From CALJXB01 sp965225935 (lineage in GTDB: Bacteria > Pseudomonadota > Alphaproteobacteria > Kiloniellales > JAKSDN01), in contig CBDDCC010000023.1 in NCBI GenBank assembly GCA_965225935.1, forward strand, positions 186,001 through 250,000: a DNA stretch of 64,000 bases, written 5' to 3'. Under the pieces are notes generated by a model. That model ran no database searches, was not told the DNA's origin, and was given only the letters and a program-made list of their open reading frames with translations. Of the stretch, positions 1 through 8,882 are shown piece by piece (the stretch's first letter is position 1; every line of letters begins with the position of its first letter). The translations under genes and the position numbers were made by a program.

Positions 1-36
1 GCCCCTTCCGGACTAAGCGCGACCCTATGCAGGTTC

Positions 37-2604
37 TTAGTTTGGCGGAACTTGAACTGGGTAACCAGCCGCCTTCCATCCCGGGAATCCGTCGCGAAAG
101 TAATAGATCCTTTCGAATCCCCAGGAGACCGCCCTTGACGCGGCGATGGCCGCCATCTTGTTGGCGCCGGTTCCCGAGCCGAAAAGCACAACCGCTTCGT
201 CCCTCTTCGCCACAGCCGACAGCCTTGCATCGGTGAAGTCCCGGAAGAGGGACAGATGCACGGCGCCGGGAATGTGGCCGTCTTCCCAGTCCACCCGATC
301 GCGGACATCAACCAGCTTGATACCCTGCTCGAACAATGCTTTCGCCCGTTCAGCATCGATCGTGGTGGCACCGTCAACACTCATGGGCGTCAGATCCTGT
401 GCGTAACCGAGATCTTGCTCCGTCGTCGCCCCTTCCGGCATTCCAGCCTTGCGCAGCCCCTCCTGAACGCGCGCTCGATCTGCTTGCTCTTTGAAGGCCC
501 AGTGCTCCACACGCGACACGGTGAAGGGATCTTCGCCGGATTCAGCATAGATTCGATTGAAGTTCGCAAGCGCCGCCGCCGCCGCGTCTCGCTCGCCCAG
601 TTGCGCCAGAGACGCTGCCAGGAAGAGGTAGGTCCACTCGTTGTGATTTCTTGCCACGGAGGCCGTGAAGGTCTCCGCGGCCTCTTGATAACGTTCCGAG
701 AGATAGAAGGACTCGCCGAGCCTGTAGAGGAGCCAACCCTTCTCGTCGCCCCGAGGATTGAGCCGGACCGCATTCTGCAGAGCCTCGATCGCTTCGACAG
801 CACGCCCTGCCTTATTCAAGGCCCGGCCCAGTGCCTCGTAGCCACCGACGCTGTTGGGATTCAGGGCCACCACGATCCGCGCCTCGGCGACGGCTTCATC
901 GTAGCGTCCTTCGTTGCTGTGCATCTTGGAGCGATAGAAGTGCGCTTGCGACGACGGCACTTTCATGCCCAGCCGCAGATGGTGACGAGCTTTACCCAGA
1001 GCTTCTTCATAGGTGAGGCCGAAGTTTCGCACCCATCCGTCGTTTGCAATGTCCCAAAAGGTTCCGCCTAGGAATGTGTGGGCCCTAGCATAGTCGGGAT
1101 CCAGGCTGATGGCCTTCTCTAGGTAAGAGATCGCGATTGCAAAATCCTCCTTGGTGTAGTTCCGAATATGCTCGCGGGCGTGGAGCAAAGCATCATAGGC
1201 TTCCGGACTGCTCGTTTCCTTCCGGCCAAGCGGCGCCCCGTCGGCGCTCTTGAGTTCGATCTCCAAAGCGCTCGCCACCTGCCTGGTAACCTGGTCCTGA
1301 AACCCCAGCACATCATTCAGAGTCCCGTCGTAGCGCTCCGCCCAAAGGTGCCCCCCGGTCGTGGCATCGATGAGTTGGGCGTTGATGCGGATCTCGTCAC
1401 CAGCGCGGCGCACACTACCTTCGAGGACATAGCGGACACCCAGCTCCTCTGCCACCTGCCGGATCGGCACGTCCTGGTCCTTGTAGAAGAAAGTGGAGTT
1501 TCGGGCGATGACGAAAAGGCCTGGAATCTTGGATAGATCGGTGATGAGGTCGTCAGTGATACCGTCGGTGAAATAGGCCTGCTCCAGATCTTTGCTGAGG
1601 TTGTCGAAAGGCAGAACGGCAATCGATGGCGAGGCAGGCAGCGGGAAGGCCATGCGGTCCAACGAGGCAGGCTCGAATTGCGGCCCCCATGGCCGCCATA
1701 CGATCAAAAGCGCCGCAAGGATCGCGACTGTCAGAATTGCTCCCGCTAGCCAATAGCGCTGTCCATGGCCACCGAAACTGGAAACTCGCATGATCTTCGT
1801 TGGGCTCACCTCCGCGAACGGAGCGGGCGAGGCCCTCGATGGTTCGATTTCGGCCGGCTTGCCACGCTCGTTGTTTCGCAGGCTTTCCGAAAGCGCCAGA
1901 GTTTCAGGCTCGGGCTCAACCCCGAGTTCGTCGGCGAGCAATGCGCGGCAGCGCTTGAATTGCTGAAGCGCGGCCTCCCGCATGCCCAAGTCCGCATACA
2001 AGGCCATGAGCAAGCGGTGTACCCGTTCCTGCAAGGGATCCAGGACGAGTAGGTGCTGGGCCAGCCGCACGGCCTCGTCGAGGTCTCCCCTCCGTCGTTT
2101 CGTCTCTGCGAGCAACTGCATAGCCCGACGGTAGATCTCGCGCAGGCGCCGCCGCTCACTGTCCAGCCAGTACTGAAACTCGGGCTCCTTGAGGTCTAGG
2201 CCCTCGAGCAGATCGCCCTTGTAAAGCGCAATCGCCGCTTCCAAGTCGTCAGGTGACTCGCTCGATGCGAGCCGGAGGTACTCCTCAACGTCAACCTCGA
2301 GACATTCCAGTTTAAGCCTCACTGCGACCCTGTCACTTGAGATCGGAGAAGGGTCGACCGGCTCGAAACTCTTGCGTATATACGTCAAGGCCTGACGCAG
2401 ACTATGCTGCGCGCGCTTCTCCTCAGATTCTCCCCAGAACAGGCCGACAAGCTTATCCCGCGGCTGCGCTTCGTCCGGATGACACGCCAAGTACGCCAGC
2501 AAACATTTTGCCTTCTTCGTGGGAACCTCAATGGGCGAGTTTGAGGCCATATTCATCTGAAATCCGCCCAAGAGTCTGATCTGCATAGATGATTTGGCAG
2601 ACAC
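37..2604 (-). CDS. BTAD-type regulator with TM segment, TPRs and C-terminal rhodanese-like domain
   Basis: This 855-residue protein is modular. A winged-helix DNA-binding part (about 7-95) is followed by a bacterial transcriptional activation domain (about 100-245), one membrane segment (about 283-303, YWLAGAILTVAILAALL), a cyclase-associated/FlgO-like region (SIAVLPFDNLS..., about 325-450) that often accompanies class III cyclases, TPR repeats (about 480-700) and a rhodanese fold (about 745-855). In the rhodanese loop the usual catalytic Cys is replaced (FGSGTG, G near 809), so sulfur transfer is unlikely. It probably senses an envelope or cytoplasmic signal and regulates DNA from the membrane. 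Start: GTG at 2604, or ATG at 2586, which begins the typical MQIRLLGGFQ. It is divergent from the FadL gene. A relic of a second copy's 5' end lies near 8.05 kb. Confidence 0.85.
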   Translation of the reverse strand: MSAKSSMQIRLLGGFQMNMASNSPIEVPTKKAKCLLAYLACHPDEAQPRDKLVGLFWGESEEKRAQHSLRQALTYIRKSFEPVDPSPISSDRVAVRLKLECLEVDVEEYLRLASSESPDDLEAAIALYKGDLLEGLDLKEPEFQYWLDSERRRLREIYRRAMQLLAETKRRRGDLDEAVRLAQHLLVLDPLQERVHRLLMALYADLGMREAALQQFKRCRALLADELGVEPEPETLALSESLRNNERGKPAEIEPSRASPAPFAEVSPTKIMRVSSFGGHGQRYWLAGAILTVAILAALLIVWRPWGPQFEPASLDRMAFPLPASPSIAVLPFDNLSKDLEQAYFTDGITDDLITDLSKIPGLFVIARNSTFFYKDQDVPIRQVAEELGVRYVLEGSVRRAGDEIRINAQLIDATTGGHLWAERYDGTLNDVLGFQDQVTRQVASALEIELKSADGAPLGRKETSSPEAYDALLHAREHIRNYTKEDFAIAISYLEKAISLDPDYARAHTFLGGTFWDIANDGWVRNFGLTYEEALGKARHHLRLGMKVPSSQAHFYRSKMHSNEGRYDEAVAEARIVVALNPNSVGGYEALGRALNKAGRAVEAIEALQNAVRLNPRGDEKGWLLYRLGESFYLSERYQEAAETFTASVARNHNEWTYLFLAASLAQLGERDAAAAALANFNRIYAESGEDPFTVSRVEHWAFKEQADRARVQEGLRKAGMPEGATTEQDLGYAQDLTPMSVDGATTIDAERAKALFEQGIKLVDVRDRVDWEDGHIPGAVHLSLFRDFTDARLSAVAKRDEAVVLFGSGTGANKMAAIAASRAVSWGFERIYYFRDGFPGWKAAGYPVQVPPN

Positions 2605-2740
2605 CCCTTACCCCCGAATGGCTCACAAGTATCAGTTTTCTAGCATCCAAGCCATTCAGGAACAACTTCTGACAGTTTTCTGACGTCCATGAGACGGGCC
2701 CATGACGGCGGGTCTCTAGCGTTGTCTCGATTGGCCCTTG
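2544..2740. repeat. Duplicated promoter/5'-end segment, copy A
   Basis: About 197 bp covering the first ~20 codons of the BTAD regulator and most of the divergent intergenic region recurs at 8023-8220 in the same orientation with about 90% identity by eye. Copy A is the functional-looking one: it sits between the regulator and the FadL gene. Homology stops at 2740, before the FadL start at 2760. Confidence 0.9.
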
Positions 2741-2759
2741 AACTTCTACGCAGGGTGAG

Positions 2760-4100
2760 ATGGTCCGCCGCTCACTTCCGACCTTCGCGTCTGTTTTGGT
2801 TTTGGCGGCGCTCTGCACGGGAGGCGACTCCGCGTTTGCGGGTGGGTTTGCGCTTCGACAGCAATCGACCTCCGCAGTCGGCAATGCCTACGCCGGTGCA
2901 ACAGCCGGAGCCGACGACGCGTCCTACATGTTCTTCAATCCGGCTGCCATTTCTCTGCAAGATGGCAGTACCGCAATCGCCAGTGGCTGGATGATTTACG
3001 CGGATGTGGAACTGGACGCAAATGCTTCCAACGTGACTGGAGCCCAGGTCAGCGGTGAAGACGGCCATTCGCGCGAGCTTTTCTTCTTGCCGAACCTCGC
3101 CATGACGACTGAAGCGACCGATGATGTAACGCTTGGATTCAATCTTACCTCGCCTTTCGGCCTCGGCACATTTTATGGGGATAGCTGGGCGGGCCGTTAC
3201 TACGCAACTGACTCCAAACTGGTTTCCGCGGAAGTGACACCGACTATCGCGTACGATGTGACGGACGCACTAAGCGTAGCAGCAGGTTTGCGGGTTATCT
3301 ACGTGGATGCCTCGCTCGAGCGTGCCATCGATTTCGCCACGATTGGAAGCGTCCTAATTCCCGCGGGCGGCGGCCCCGTGATTCCGGGCGGCACGGATGG
3401 CTTCTCCAAACTGGAGGCCAACGCCTTCGGCTATGGGTTCACGCTGGGCATGCTGTGGCAGATTACGCCCGCAACTCGAATAGGTCTAAGCTATCGGTCG
3501 GAGATAGACCTGGACTTGGATGGCAACGCGAAAGTCAATACGGCTGGAAATCCCGTGAACGACGTTATCGCCGCCGCAGCCGGCGTGTCGAGTACGCCCG
3601 CCGAGGCCGATCTGACCCTGCCCCGATCGGCCCGAATCAGCATTCATCACGACCTCACAACGAAATGGTCCGTCGCGGCCGACGTCGAGTGGACGGATTG
3701 GAGATCGCTGGATCAGCTGGATGTCAGAAGCAAGACGGACGGGACTTCGATCGAAGTGCTCGAGTTGGACTGGGATGACGCCTTTGCGGTCTCCGTCGGG
3801 GCTACGTATCGGAAAAGCAAAGAGTGGACATTTCGACTCGGAGCCATGTACGACCAATCACCTATACCTGGCTCGACGCGCGGTCCCATCGTCCCCGAAA
3901 CGGATCGCCTCAATCTAGGCCTTGGAGTAGAGTATGGGCTGAGCGACTACTTCTCGGTACTGGCCGGGTATCAGTTCGCATACTTCCTGCCGGGTGACAT
4001 TAACCTATCGGCTGCAGATGACCCTGCTGCCGGGAATCTCCAGGCAGACATCGATGCCACGGCACATGCCATTTCGCTCGGCGTGAAACTCACTTTTTGA
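2760..4100 (+). CDS. FadL/OmpP1/TodX-family outer-membrane hydrophobic-compound transporter
   Basis: This is a 446-residue outer-membrane beta-barrel. The N-terminus is a Sec signal peptide ending SAFA|GGF near residue 27. It is followed by the FadL hallmark GFALRQQSTSAVGNAYAGA and the NPAAISL motif, which in FadL form the N-terminal hatch. The C-terminus ends in an aromatic residue (KLTF), as expected for BAM recognition. The length fits the family. It should mediate passive uptake of long-chain fatty acids, hydrocarbons or aromatics; the substrate cannot be told from sequence. The ATG follows an AGGGTGAG Shine-Dalgarno-like run. Its promoter region is shared with the divergent BTAD regulator, a likely candidate for controlling it. 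Confidence 0.9.
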   Translation: MVRRSLPTFASVLVLAALCTGGDSAFAGGFALRQQSTSAVGNAYAGATAGADDASYMFFNPAAISLQDGSTAIASGWMIYADVELDANASNVTGAQVSGEDGHSRELFFLPNLAMTTEATDDVTLGFNLTSPFGLGTFYGDSWAGRYYATDSKLVSAEVTPTIAYDVTDALSVAAGLRVIYVDASLERAIDFATIGSVLIPAGGGPVIPGGTDGFSKLEANAFGYGFTLGMLWQITPATRIGLSYRSEIDLDLDGNAKVNTAGNPVNDVIAAAAGVSSTPAEADLTLPRSARISIHHDLTTKWSVAADVEWTDWRSLDQLDVRSKTDGTSIEVLELDWDDAFAVSVGATYRKSKEWTFRLGAMYDQSPIPGSTRGPIVPETDRLNLGLGVEYGLSDYFSVLAGYQFAYFLPGDINLSAADDPAAGNLQADIDATAHAISLGVKLTF

Positions 4101-4116
4101 TTTCGGAGCATTGGCC

Positions 4117-4152
4117 GAACCGCGTGATGTGTGAAATAGCTTCACGCGGTTC
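4117..4152. terminator. Perfect 11-bp hairpin between convergent genes
   Basis: GAACCGCGTGA (4117-4127) pairs perfectly with TCACGCGGTTC (4142-4152) across a 14-nt loop. It lies between the stop codons of the FadL gene (4100) and the convergent cyclase-like gene (4171). There is no T-tract, so intrinsic termination is only suggested. Confidence 0.5.
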
Positions 4153-4170
4153 AAAGTCGTTCCGCGGCTA

Positions 4171-4809
4171 CTACCACAAAACAAAACCGGCGCCGAGGAG
4201 CAAGATCACAAGCGCAATTGCCGTTGCTGCAATCCGCCAATTGGGTCGCGCGGGTTTGGGTGAGACACGGCCCGCCTCCATACCCTCCACCAAGACTCGA
4301 AGCGCCCGCACCGGCTCGGCGATGTTCGTGACCTCGACCTCGCCCAGGTCCTCAAACTGGATAGCCGCGCTGTCCCGCATTTTGTCCCGAGCGGTGCCGG
4401 AAATACAAACGCCACCGGGACCTGCGAGAGCTTGAAGGTGCTCAGCGACCTTCACGCCATCGCCGTCGACGTCCAACCCATCGATCACGATCTCACCGTA
4501 ATCGATGCCAACGGTGCAACGGATTTTCTTGTCTTCCGGTACGTCTGCGTTTCGCTCGACCATTAGAGCATTCATCTCGACCGAATAATTGACGGCTCCA
4601 GTGACGCTGGGGAAGCTAAGGAGAAATCCATCACTGGCAGCACCTAAAAACTCCCCGCTATGACGAACATTAAGCGGGTACAGGGCTTCGTTATGCTTCT
4701 TAAACATCTCGAGCGTACCGGCTTTGTCCGCCTTCAGCAGTCGCGCATATTCGGCCACCCCGACAGCAGCAATAACGGCAGAACGTCGCCCGACGTTCAT
4801 TTTTGGCAT
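4171..4809 (-). CDS. Degenerate class III cyclase-homology protein with C-terminal membrane anchor
   Basis: The 212-residue protein matches the class III adenylate/guanylate cyclase fold (AEYARLLKADKAGTL..., SDGFLLSF, TVGIDYGEIVIDG, GDGVKVAEHL, GPGGVCISG). The first metal-binding Asp of the usual AADVVGYSRL motif is Gly (about residue 17). The usual N and R of the VNVAARL region are K and H. Only the second metal Asp (SDGF) is kept. It is therefore probably non-catalytic, perhaps a ligand sensor or partner domain. A single hydrophobic helix at about 191-210 (IAATAIALVILLLGAGFVLW) would anchor it by the C-terminus. It lies next to a second cyclase-fold gene on the same strand. Confidence 0.7.
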   Translation of the reverse strand: MPKMNVGRRSAVIAAVGVAEYARLLKADKAGTLEMFKKHNEALYPLNVRHSGEFLGAASDGFLLSFPSVTGAVNYSVEMNALMVERNADVPEDKKIRCTVGIDYGEIVIDGLDVDGDGVKVAEHLQALAGPGGVCISGTARDKMRDSAAIQFEDLGEVEVTNIAEPVRALRVLVEGMEAGRVSPKPARPNWRIAATAIALVILLLGAGFVLW

Positions 4810-4983
4810 GTGCTCAGTCTTTCAGTTCGATGAGTGAGAATGCTAACGAAAATCTGCTGAAACGGTCAATGACTGGCGCTACTTTTACTTGCAGTCCAAA
4901 AGGCAGACCCAAACCTAGTTCTCTTGCCGCAAAGGTTAGATCTTTGCACCAGCACTTCGTTCTGTTAGATCCAGATGTACACT

Positions 4984-5712
4984 CTACTTTGGCAGGTTAC
5001 GGAATATTCCAGGCGTAGTGCGGCGCAGGATCATTCGTTTGAACAAATAGACATCCAGCGCCGCAACGTAACGCAGCCCGCGCAACTTGGCGAGCAGCCA
5101 GATACCGGATGGTTTCGTAGCTTTTGTTTTCGGCGGTACGTAAGCGACCGTCTCGAAGCTACCCAGTTCGTCGTATCTTTCCCGGCCCTTGACTTCTCGA
5201 AAATTGGCCACCGGGCCGCAATGCTCGTGGGCCGCGCTGCTCATCAGGATGTACTCGTCATAGGTCATTGAATTCTTCATCAGCCGGTGCGCGATGATTG
5301 CGCCCTCGCCGCCAATCTCGGTTCGACCATTACTACTGCGCACCACGGTGTCGGCGAAATGGACAATTGCCTTGAGCCTAAGATTGTTGGACTGCCGGCA
5401 CGCGTCGCAGACGCAGGCATTGCTGTAGACGAGCGACCGCAGTTCTGCGATGAATACCTCGAAGCAGTCCAAGATCTGGCGCAAAATCTCGCGCCCAGTG
5501 GCGTCCCAATCGTCCCCGGCCTCGCCATAGAGAAGCAATGCATCGCCTTCGGTCTTGTTCAGGACCAGCGGGACTTTGACCGTCTGCGACATCGCCTCCA
5601 ACAAATCGGCGATTATTTTCTCGGCGTGCAAAACGCTGGCTCGGTGCAGGCGGGTGAACCGGGTATAGCCGCTGATGTCCAGCACAACTATAAAAAGCGG
5701 TCGAATTTCCAT
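4984..5712 (-). CDS. DUF2652 cyclase-fold protein
   Basis: The 242-residue protein begins with a cyclase-like strand carrying the metal Asp (VVLDISGYTRF, D12) and has the second one in TEGDALLLY (D57). It resembles DUF2652 proteins, a soluble branch related to class III nucleotidyl cyclases. A CxCxxC cluster (NACVCDAC, about residue 120) might bind metal. A GGEGAIIAHRLMKNS segment is typical of the family. No regulatory or membrane domain is visible. Unlike its downstream neighbour it keeps both metal ligands, so nucleotide binding or cyclase activity is possible but unproven. Confidence 0.7.
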   Translation of the reverse strand: MEIRPLFIVVLDISGYTRFTRLHRASVLHAEKIIADLLEAMSQTVKVPLVLNKTEGDALLLYGEAGDDWDATGREILRQILDCFEVFIAELRSLVYSNACVCDACRQSNNLRLKAIVHFADTVVRSSNGRTEIGGEGAIIAHRLMKNSMTYDEYILMSSAAHEHCGPVANFREVKGRERYDELGSFETVAYVPPKTKATKPSGIWLLAKLRGLRYVAALDVYLFKRMILRRTTPGIFRNLPK

Positions 5713-6037
5713 TTGGCTCTCACCGGTATCTGACCATAGCGACGCACCCCGCCCTCAAGGGGCACATAGCCCCGGCGATGACGTAAGGAAAGAAAGCTGC
5801 GAGGCGAGGCATGATTCGACGCCCTTCGTATGTCGCCATGTTACCGAACTGTCGCCCAAGAATCGATACCCGGTGACGAATTTGAAGGTGGGCCAAGTTT
5901 GATACTGTTATCCGTAAAGCGGGCAAGACCGTAGGGCCGTTCCTGGCTAGAGTCAGCCATGCCTGCCTTGAGCTGAGAACGCCCCTTCTCGGGCGGACTC
6001 CGGTCATCGATACTGCTGGCGCTTGAATTGTCTTCAG
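5713..6037. other. Intergenic gap, no gene recognised
   Basis: About 325 bp separate the DUF2652 gene from the 3' end of the deaminase gene. Only short unsupported reading frames occur. It must contain the promoter of the minus-strand DUF2652 gene, but no clear element could be picked out. Confidence 0.5.
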
Positions 6038-6640
6038 CTATCTGAACCGTTTCGCCCACTTTTCATAATACGCGTTAGCTCGCTCCTCGAGTACGCCGCC
6101 GATGATCTCTCCGCTGTAGAAGGGCGCGGCCGCCGCGATCGTTGGACTATCGAGGCGAATCTGGCTTACCCCGAAGGAGATGAGGCTCTGGATCGAGGTG
6201 GCGTAGATCACCTCAGGGATACCCGCCCACACTTCCGCGCTGGCGCACATTGGACAGGATTCAGCCGACGTGTAGAGGGCAAGATTGCGCCAGTCCACGG
6301 GCGGGTCGACTCGGGAACAAGCCTCCAACGCAACCAACTCGGCATGAAAGATTCGGCCGTCACGGCGACGATTCTTTCCAGTGCAGACGATATCACCAGT
6401 CTTTCGGTCGACGACGACAGCACCAAACGGACCGCCCTCGTTCTCGACGATGTCGAGCGTTTGGGACATATAGCGCTCGTGGCGCAGTCGCTCAGCCGGA
6501 TCGAGATCCGCAGCGACGGTGAAACGCACATTGCGACTGCCATTCTTCGCGGCTAAGGACGGCGACGCAAAGGCCGACCACACAATGGCGCCGGCCGTGG
6601 CCGGAGTACCGCACAAAAATGTTCTTCGGCCAAAGGTCAT
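6038..6640 (-). CDS. Tat-exported nucleoside/guanine deaminase-like protein
   Basis: This 200-residue protein of the cytidine/deoxycytidylate deaminase superfamily resembles guanine deaminase and TadA-like nucleoside deaminases. Zinc ligands are visible: HAE (H99, proton-shuttling E101) and PCxxC written SCPMC (C129, C132). GGPFGAVVVDRKTG is the usual core strand. Unusually, it begins with a twin-arginine type signal (GRRTFLCG followed by a hydrophobic, Ala-rich stretch to about residue 31), so it should act in the periplasm on an extracellular base or nucleoside. No purine uptake gene is adjacent. A short intergenic region separates it from the DUF2652 gene downstream. Confidence 0.82.
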   Translation of the reverse strand: MTFGRRTFLCGTPATAGAIVWSAFASPSLAAKNGSRNVRFTVAADLDPAERLRHERYMSQTLDIVENEGGPFGAVVVDRKTGDIVCTGKNRRRDGRIFHAELVALEACSRVDPPVDWRNLALYTSAESCPMCASAEVWAGIPEVIYATSIQSLISFGVSQIRLDSPTIAAAAPFYSGEIIGGVLEERANAYYEKWAKRFR

Positions 6641-7034
6641 TGGAGCTCTCCCACTGCGAAATGACTGGTTACTCTAAACGCCCATCATTGTAGGCAACAG
6701 ATCCATATGACCCCGGCATACAGCGCTTAGGAAGCTTTCTAGCTGGTGATGAAGGATGAATTTTTTGGCGACAGCCTTTCGTGGAGTCAGCGTGCCATTC
6801 ACTTGCGAAGGTCGGCTCTTGGCCATTCGCACCCCTTCCAAGCGCCAGTCCGATAGGTCCGCTTGGCCCCCAGCTTCCGACATTCAAACAGGAACGTCAG
6901 CTTTGGCGCCGATTTGGTCCGCTCTACTGCCGATTTCAGACGTTCTGAGGATGTGCCAAGTTGGTCCCTTCGTGACCCTGGGTGTGTGAAAACGCTGAGT
7001 AGCGCTATGCTTTTCCTGGATTCGCCGGGAGCTG
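6641..7034. other. Intergenic gap upstream of the IS1182-type transposase
   Basis: About 394 bp hold the deaminase promoter (minus strand) and the left flank of the truncated IS1182-type element. The element's left terminus cannot be fixed because its right end is lost. No gene is recognised. Confidence 0.5.
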
Positions 7035-8024
7035 GTGATGAAGCGCTTTGTCGAGGGTTTGGATCGCAGCCAAAGCACGCTTTTTCCAGAGACGCTTGAG
7101 GATTTCGTCGCGGAGGATAACCCGGTCCAGGTGATCGAGGCCTTTGTTGAGGGGCTCGATCTGAGCGCGCTGGGTTTTGAGCGGGTCGATCCCAAGGCGA
7201 CGGGCCGCCCAGCCTATCACCCCTCGGTCCTGCTGAAGCTTTATATCTACGGCTATCTGAACGCGGTGCAGTCGAGCCGGCGTCTGGAGCGGGAGGCGGG
7301 GCGCAATATGGAGGTCATGTGGCTGTGCGGCCGGCTGGTTCCCGACCACAAGACGATCGCCGACTTCCGCAAGGACAACGGACCGGCGATCCGCCGGATC
7401 TGCGCGCGGTTCGTGGCGCTCTGCCGGCAGCTCGGCCTTCTGGCGGCAGCCAGCGTGGCAATCGACGGCTCGAAGTTCAAGGCAGTGAACAATCGGGACC
7501 GCAACGTCACGGCTGCCAAGATGAAGCGCCGCAAGGAGCAGATCGAAGAGAGTGTGGCGCGTTATCTCCATCAGCTCGACAGCGCCGACCGGCAGGAGCC
7601 GACGGAGGCCCTGGCCCTGCGCACGACGCGCCTCAAGGAGAAGATCGCCAAGCTCGCACAGGAGATGAAGCGCCTGGAAGGGCTCGAGGCTCAGCGTCAA
7701 GCGGCGCCGGACCGACAGATCTCGCTCACCGACCCCGATGCCCGCTCCATGGCCACCTCCGGCCGTGGTTCAGGTCTTGTCGGCTACAATGTGCAGGCGG
7801 CGGTGGAGACGGAGCATCATTTGATCGTCGCTCACGATGTGATCCAGAGCGGCAGCGATCGCGCGGCCTTGGCGCCGATGGCAGAAAAAGCCAAGGGCGC
7901 CTTGGGCGTCGACGAACTCGAAGTGGTTGCCGACCGGGGCTACTTCAGTTCCGAGCAGATTCTCGAATGCAGCCGGGCTGACATAACCGTCACGTTGCCC
8001 AAGCCGGTGACGTGCGGGATGTAG
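7035..8024 (+). pseudogene. IS1182-family transposase, 3' truncated
   Basis: The 329 residues match the N-terminal two thirds of IS1182-type transposases (MKRFVEGLDRSQSTLFPETLEDFV, GRPAYHPSVLLKLYIYGYLN, DHKTIADFRKDN, VAIDGSKFKAVN, RGSGLVGYNVQAAV, VVADRGYFS). Family members run to about 450-500 residues. Here the frame stops right after LPKPVTCGM, exactly where the sequence changes into the duplicated regulator 5' end. The last catalytic Glu region is missing, so it should be inactive. Start is GTG 7035 or ATG 7038 with a GGGAG ribosome-binding site. Confidence 0.88.
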
Positions 8025-8220
8025 GCCAAATTCATCTGAAATCCGCCCAAGAGTCTGATCTGCATGGATGATTTGGCAGACACCCCTTACCCCCGAAAGG
8101 CTGACAAGTGTCATTTTCTTAGCATCCAAGCCATTCAGGAACAACTTCTGACAGTTCTCTGACGTCCATGAGACGGGCCCATGACGATGGGACTTTAGCG
8201 TAGAGCTGGATTCGCCCTTG
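8023..8220. repeat. Duplicated promoter/5'-end segment, copy B (regulator remnant)
   Basis: This copy of 2544-2740 contains, on the minus strand, a GTG start at 8083 followed by about 20 codons (SAKSSMQIRLLGGFQMN) of a second BTAD regulator. The coding sequence then breaks into the IS1182-type transposase. The rest of that regulator is gone. The upstream part would still supply a promoter for the divergent lipoprotein gene at 8284. Confidence 0.9.
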
Positions 8221-8283
8221 GAACCGAACTTGCGGTTCGAAGCGGCGCCTTCGACAGATACTAGGACTTAGCGCGAGGACACC

Positions 8284-8661
8284 ATGGACAAGAACAAACG
8301 CATCTCCGCCGTTGTTTTGATCCCACTGATTGGTGCCGCCTTGATGTCATGCGCCCCCATCCAGAAGTACGACTACGAGGTGATATCGAGCACAGTCGCC
8401 AATGGCGTTACTCTGGAAATGGTCCGTCGTACTCCTTTGGGCGGCAACGGCCAGCCGTCAAGCGACGCGGCTTCGGACTATGGCATCTTGGACCCGTCGA
8501 ACACTTTTCACCGTTGCGCAGGTCCGCAATGCACCCATGAGGAATTCGAGCAGGCGGCTGTTCGTTACGAATCCGAGTCCATGGAACGCGAGGGCGGCGG
8601 CGGTGGTGGCGGCGGAGGTGGCGGCGGCAGTGGCGGCGGAGGTGGCGGCGGCGGAATGTAG
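8284..8661 (+). CDS. Small lipoprotein with polyglycine C-terminus
   Basis: The 125-residue precursor has a Lys/Arg start, a hydrophobic stretch and a lipobox LMSC (Cys about 22), so it is probably a lipoprotein. The mature part (about 23-100) has no recognised domain but holds two Cys (HRCAGPQC) that could form a disulfide. The C-terminus is almost pure glycine (about 22 Gly with one Ser, ending GGM) encoded by ggc/ggt/gga repeats, which are prone to length variation. GAGG precedes the ATG. The gene sits where a divergent partner of the lost second BTAD regulator would lie. Function unknown. Confidence 0.75.
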   Translation: MDKNKRISAVVLIPLIGAALMSCAPIQKYDYEVISSTVANGVTLEMVRRTPLGGNGQPSSDAASDYGILDPSNTFHRCAGPQCTHEEFEQAAVRYESESMEREGGGGGGGGGGGGSGGGGGGGGM

Positions 8662-8882
8662 CCGCCAATCCGCGCTCCTAACAAAATCGAAAGAGCGCCA
8701 CTCAGTCTTAGTGGCTCGGCACATGATCTGACATCTCGAGTGAGACCCGGCGCCCGCAGATTGGGTTCATTATGCCATTTATTGACCACATCTGCAGAGC
8801 GACTTGGTTAGATCAGCAGCATGATCTGCTGCGTCCAAAACTCTCGTGAATAGCCAGAGAGGTTAATCAAAGGAGAAACACG

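Noticed and set aside
8596..8658. ggc/ggt triplet run considered as a separate microsatellite feature
   Set aside because: It is in frame and fully part of the lipoprotein tail, so it is described there.
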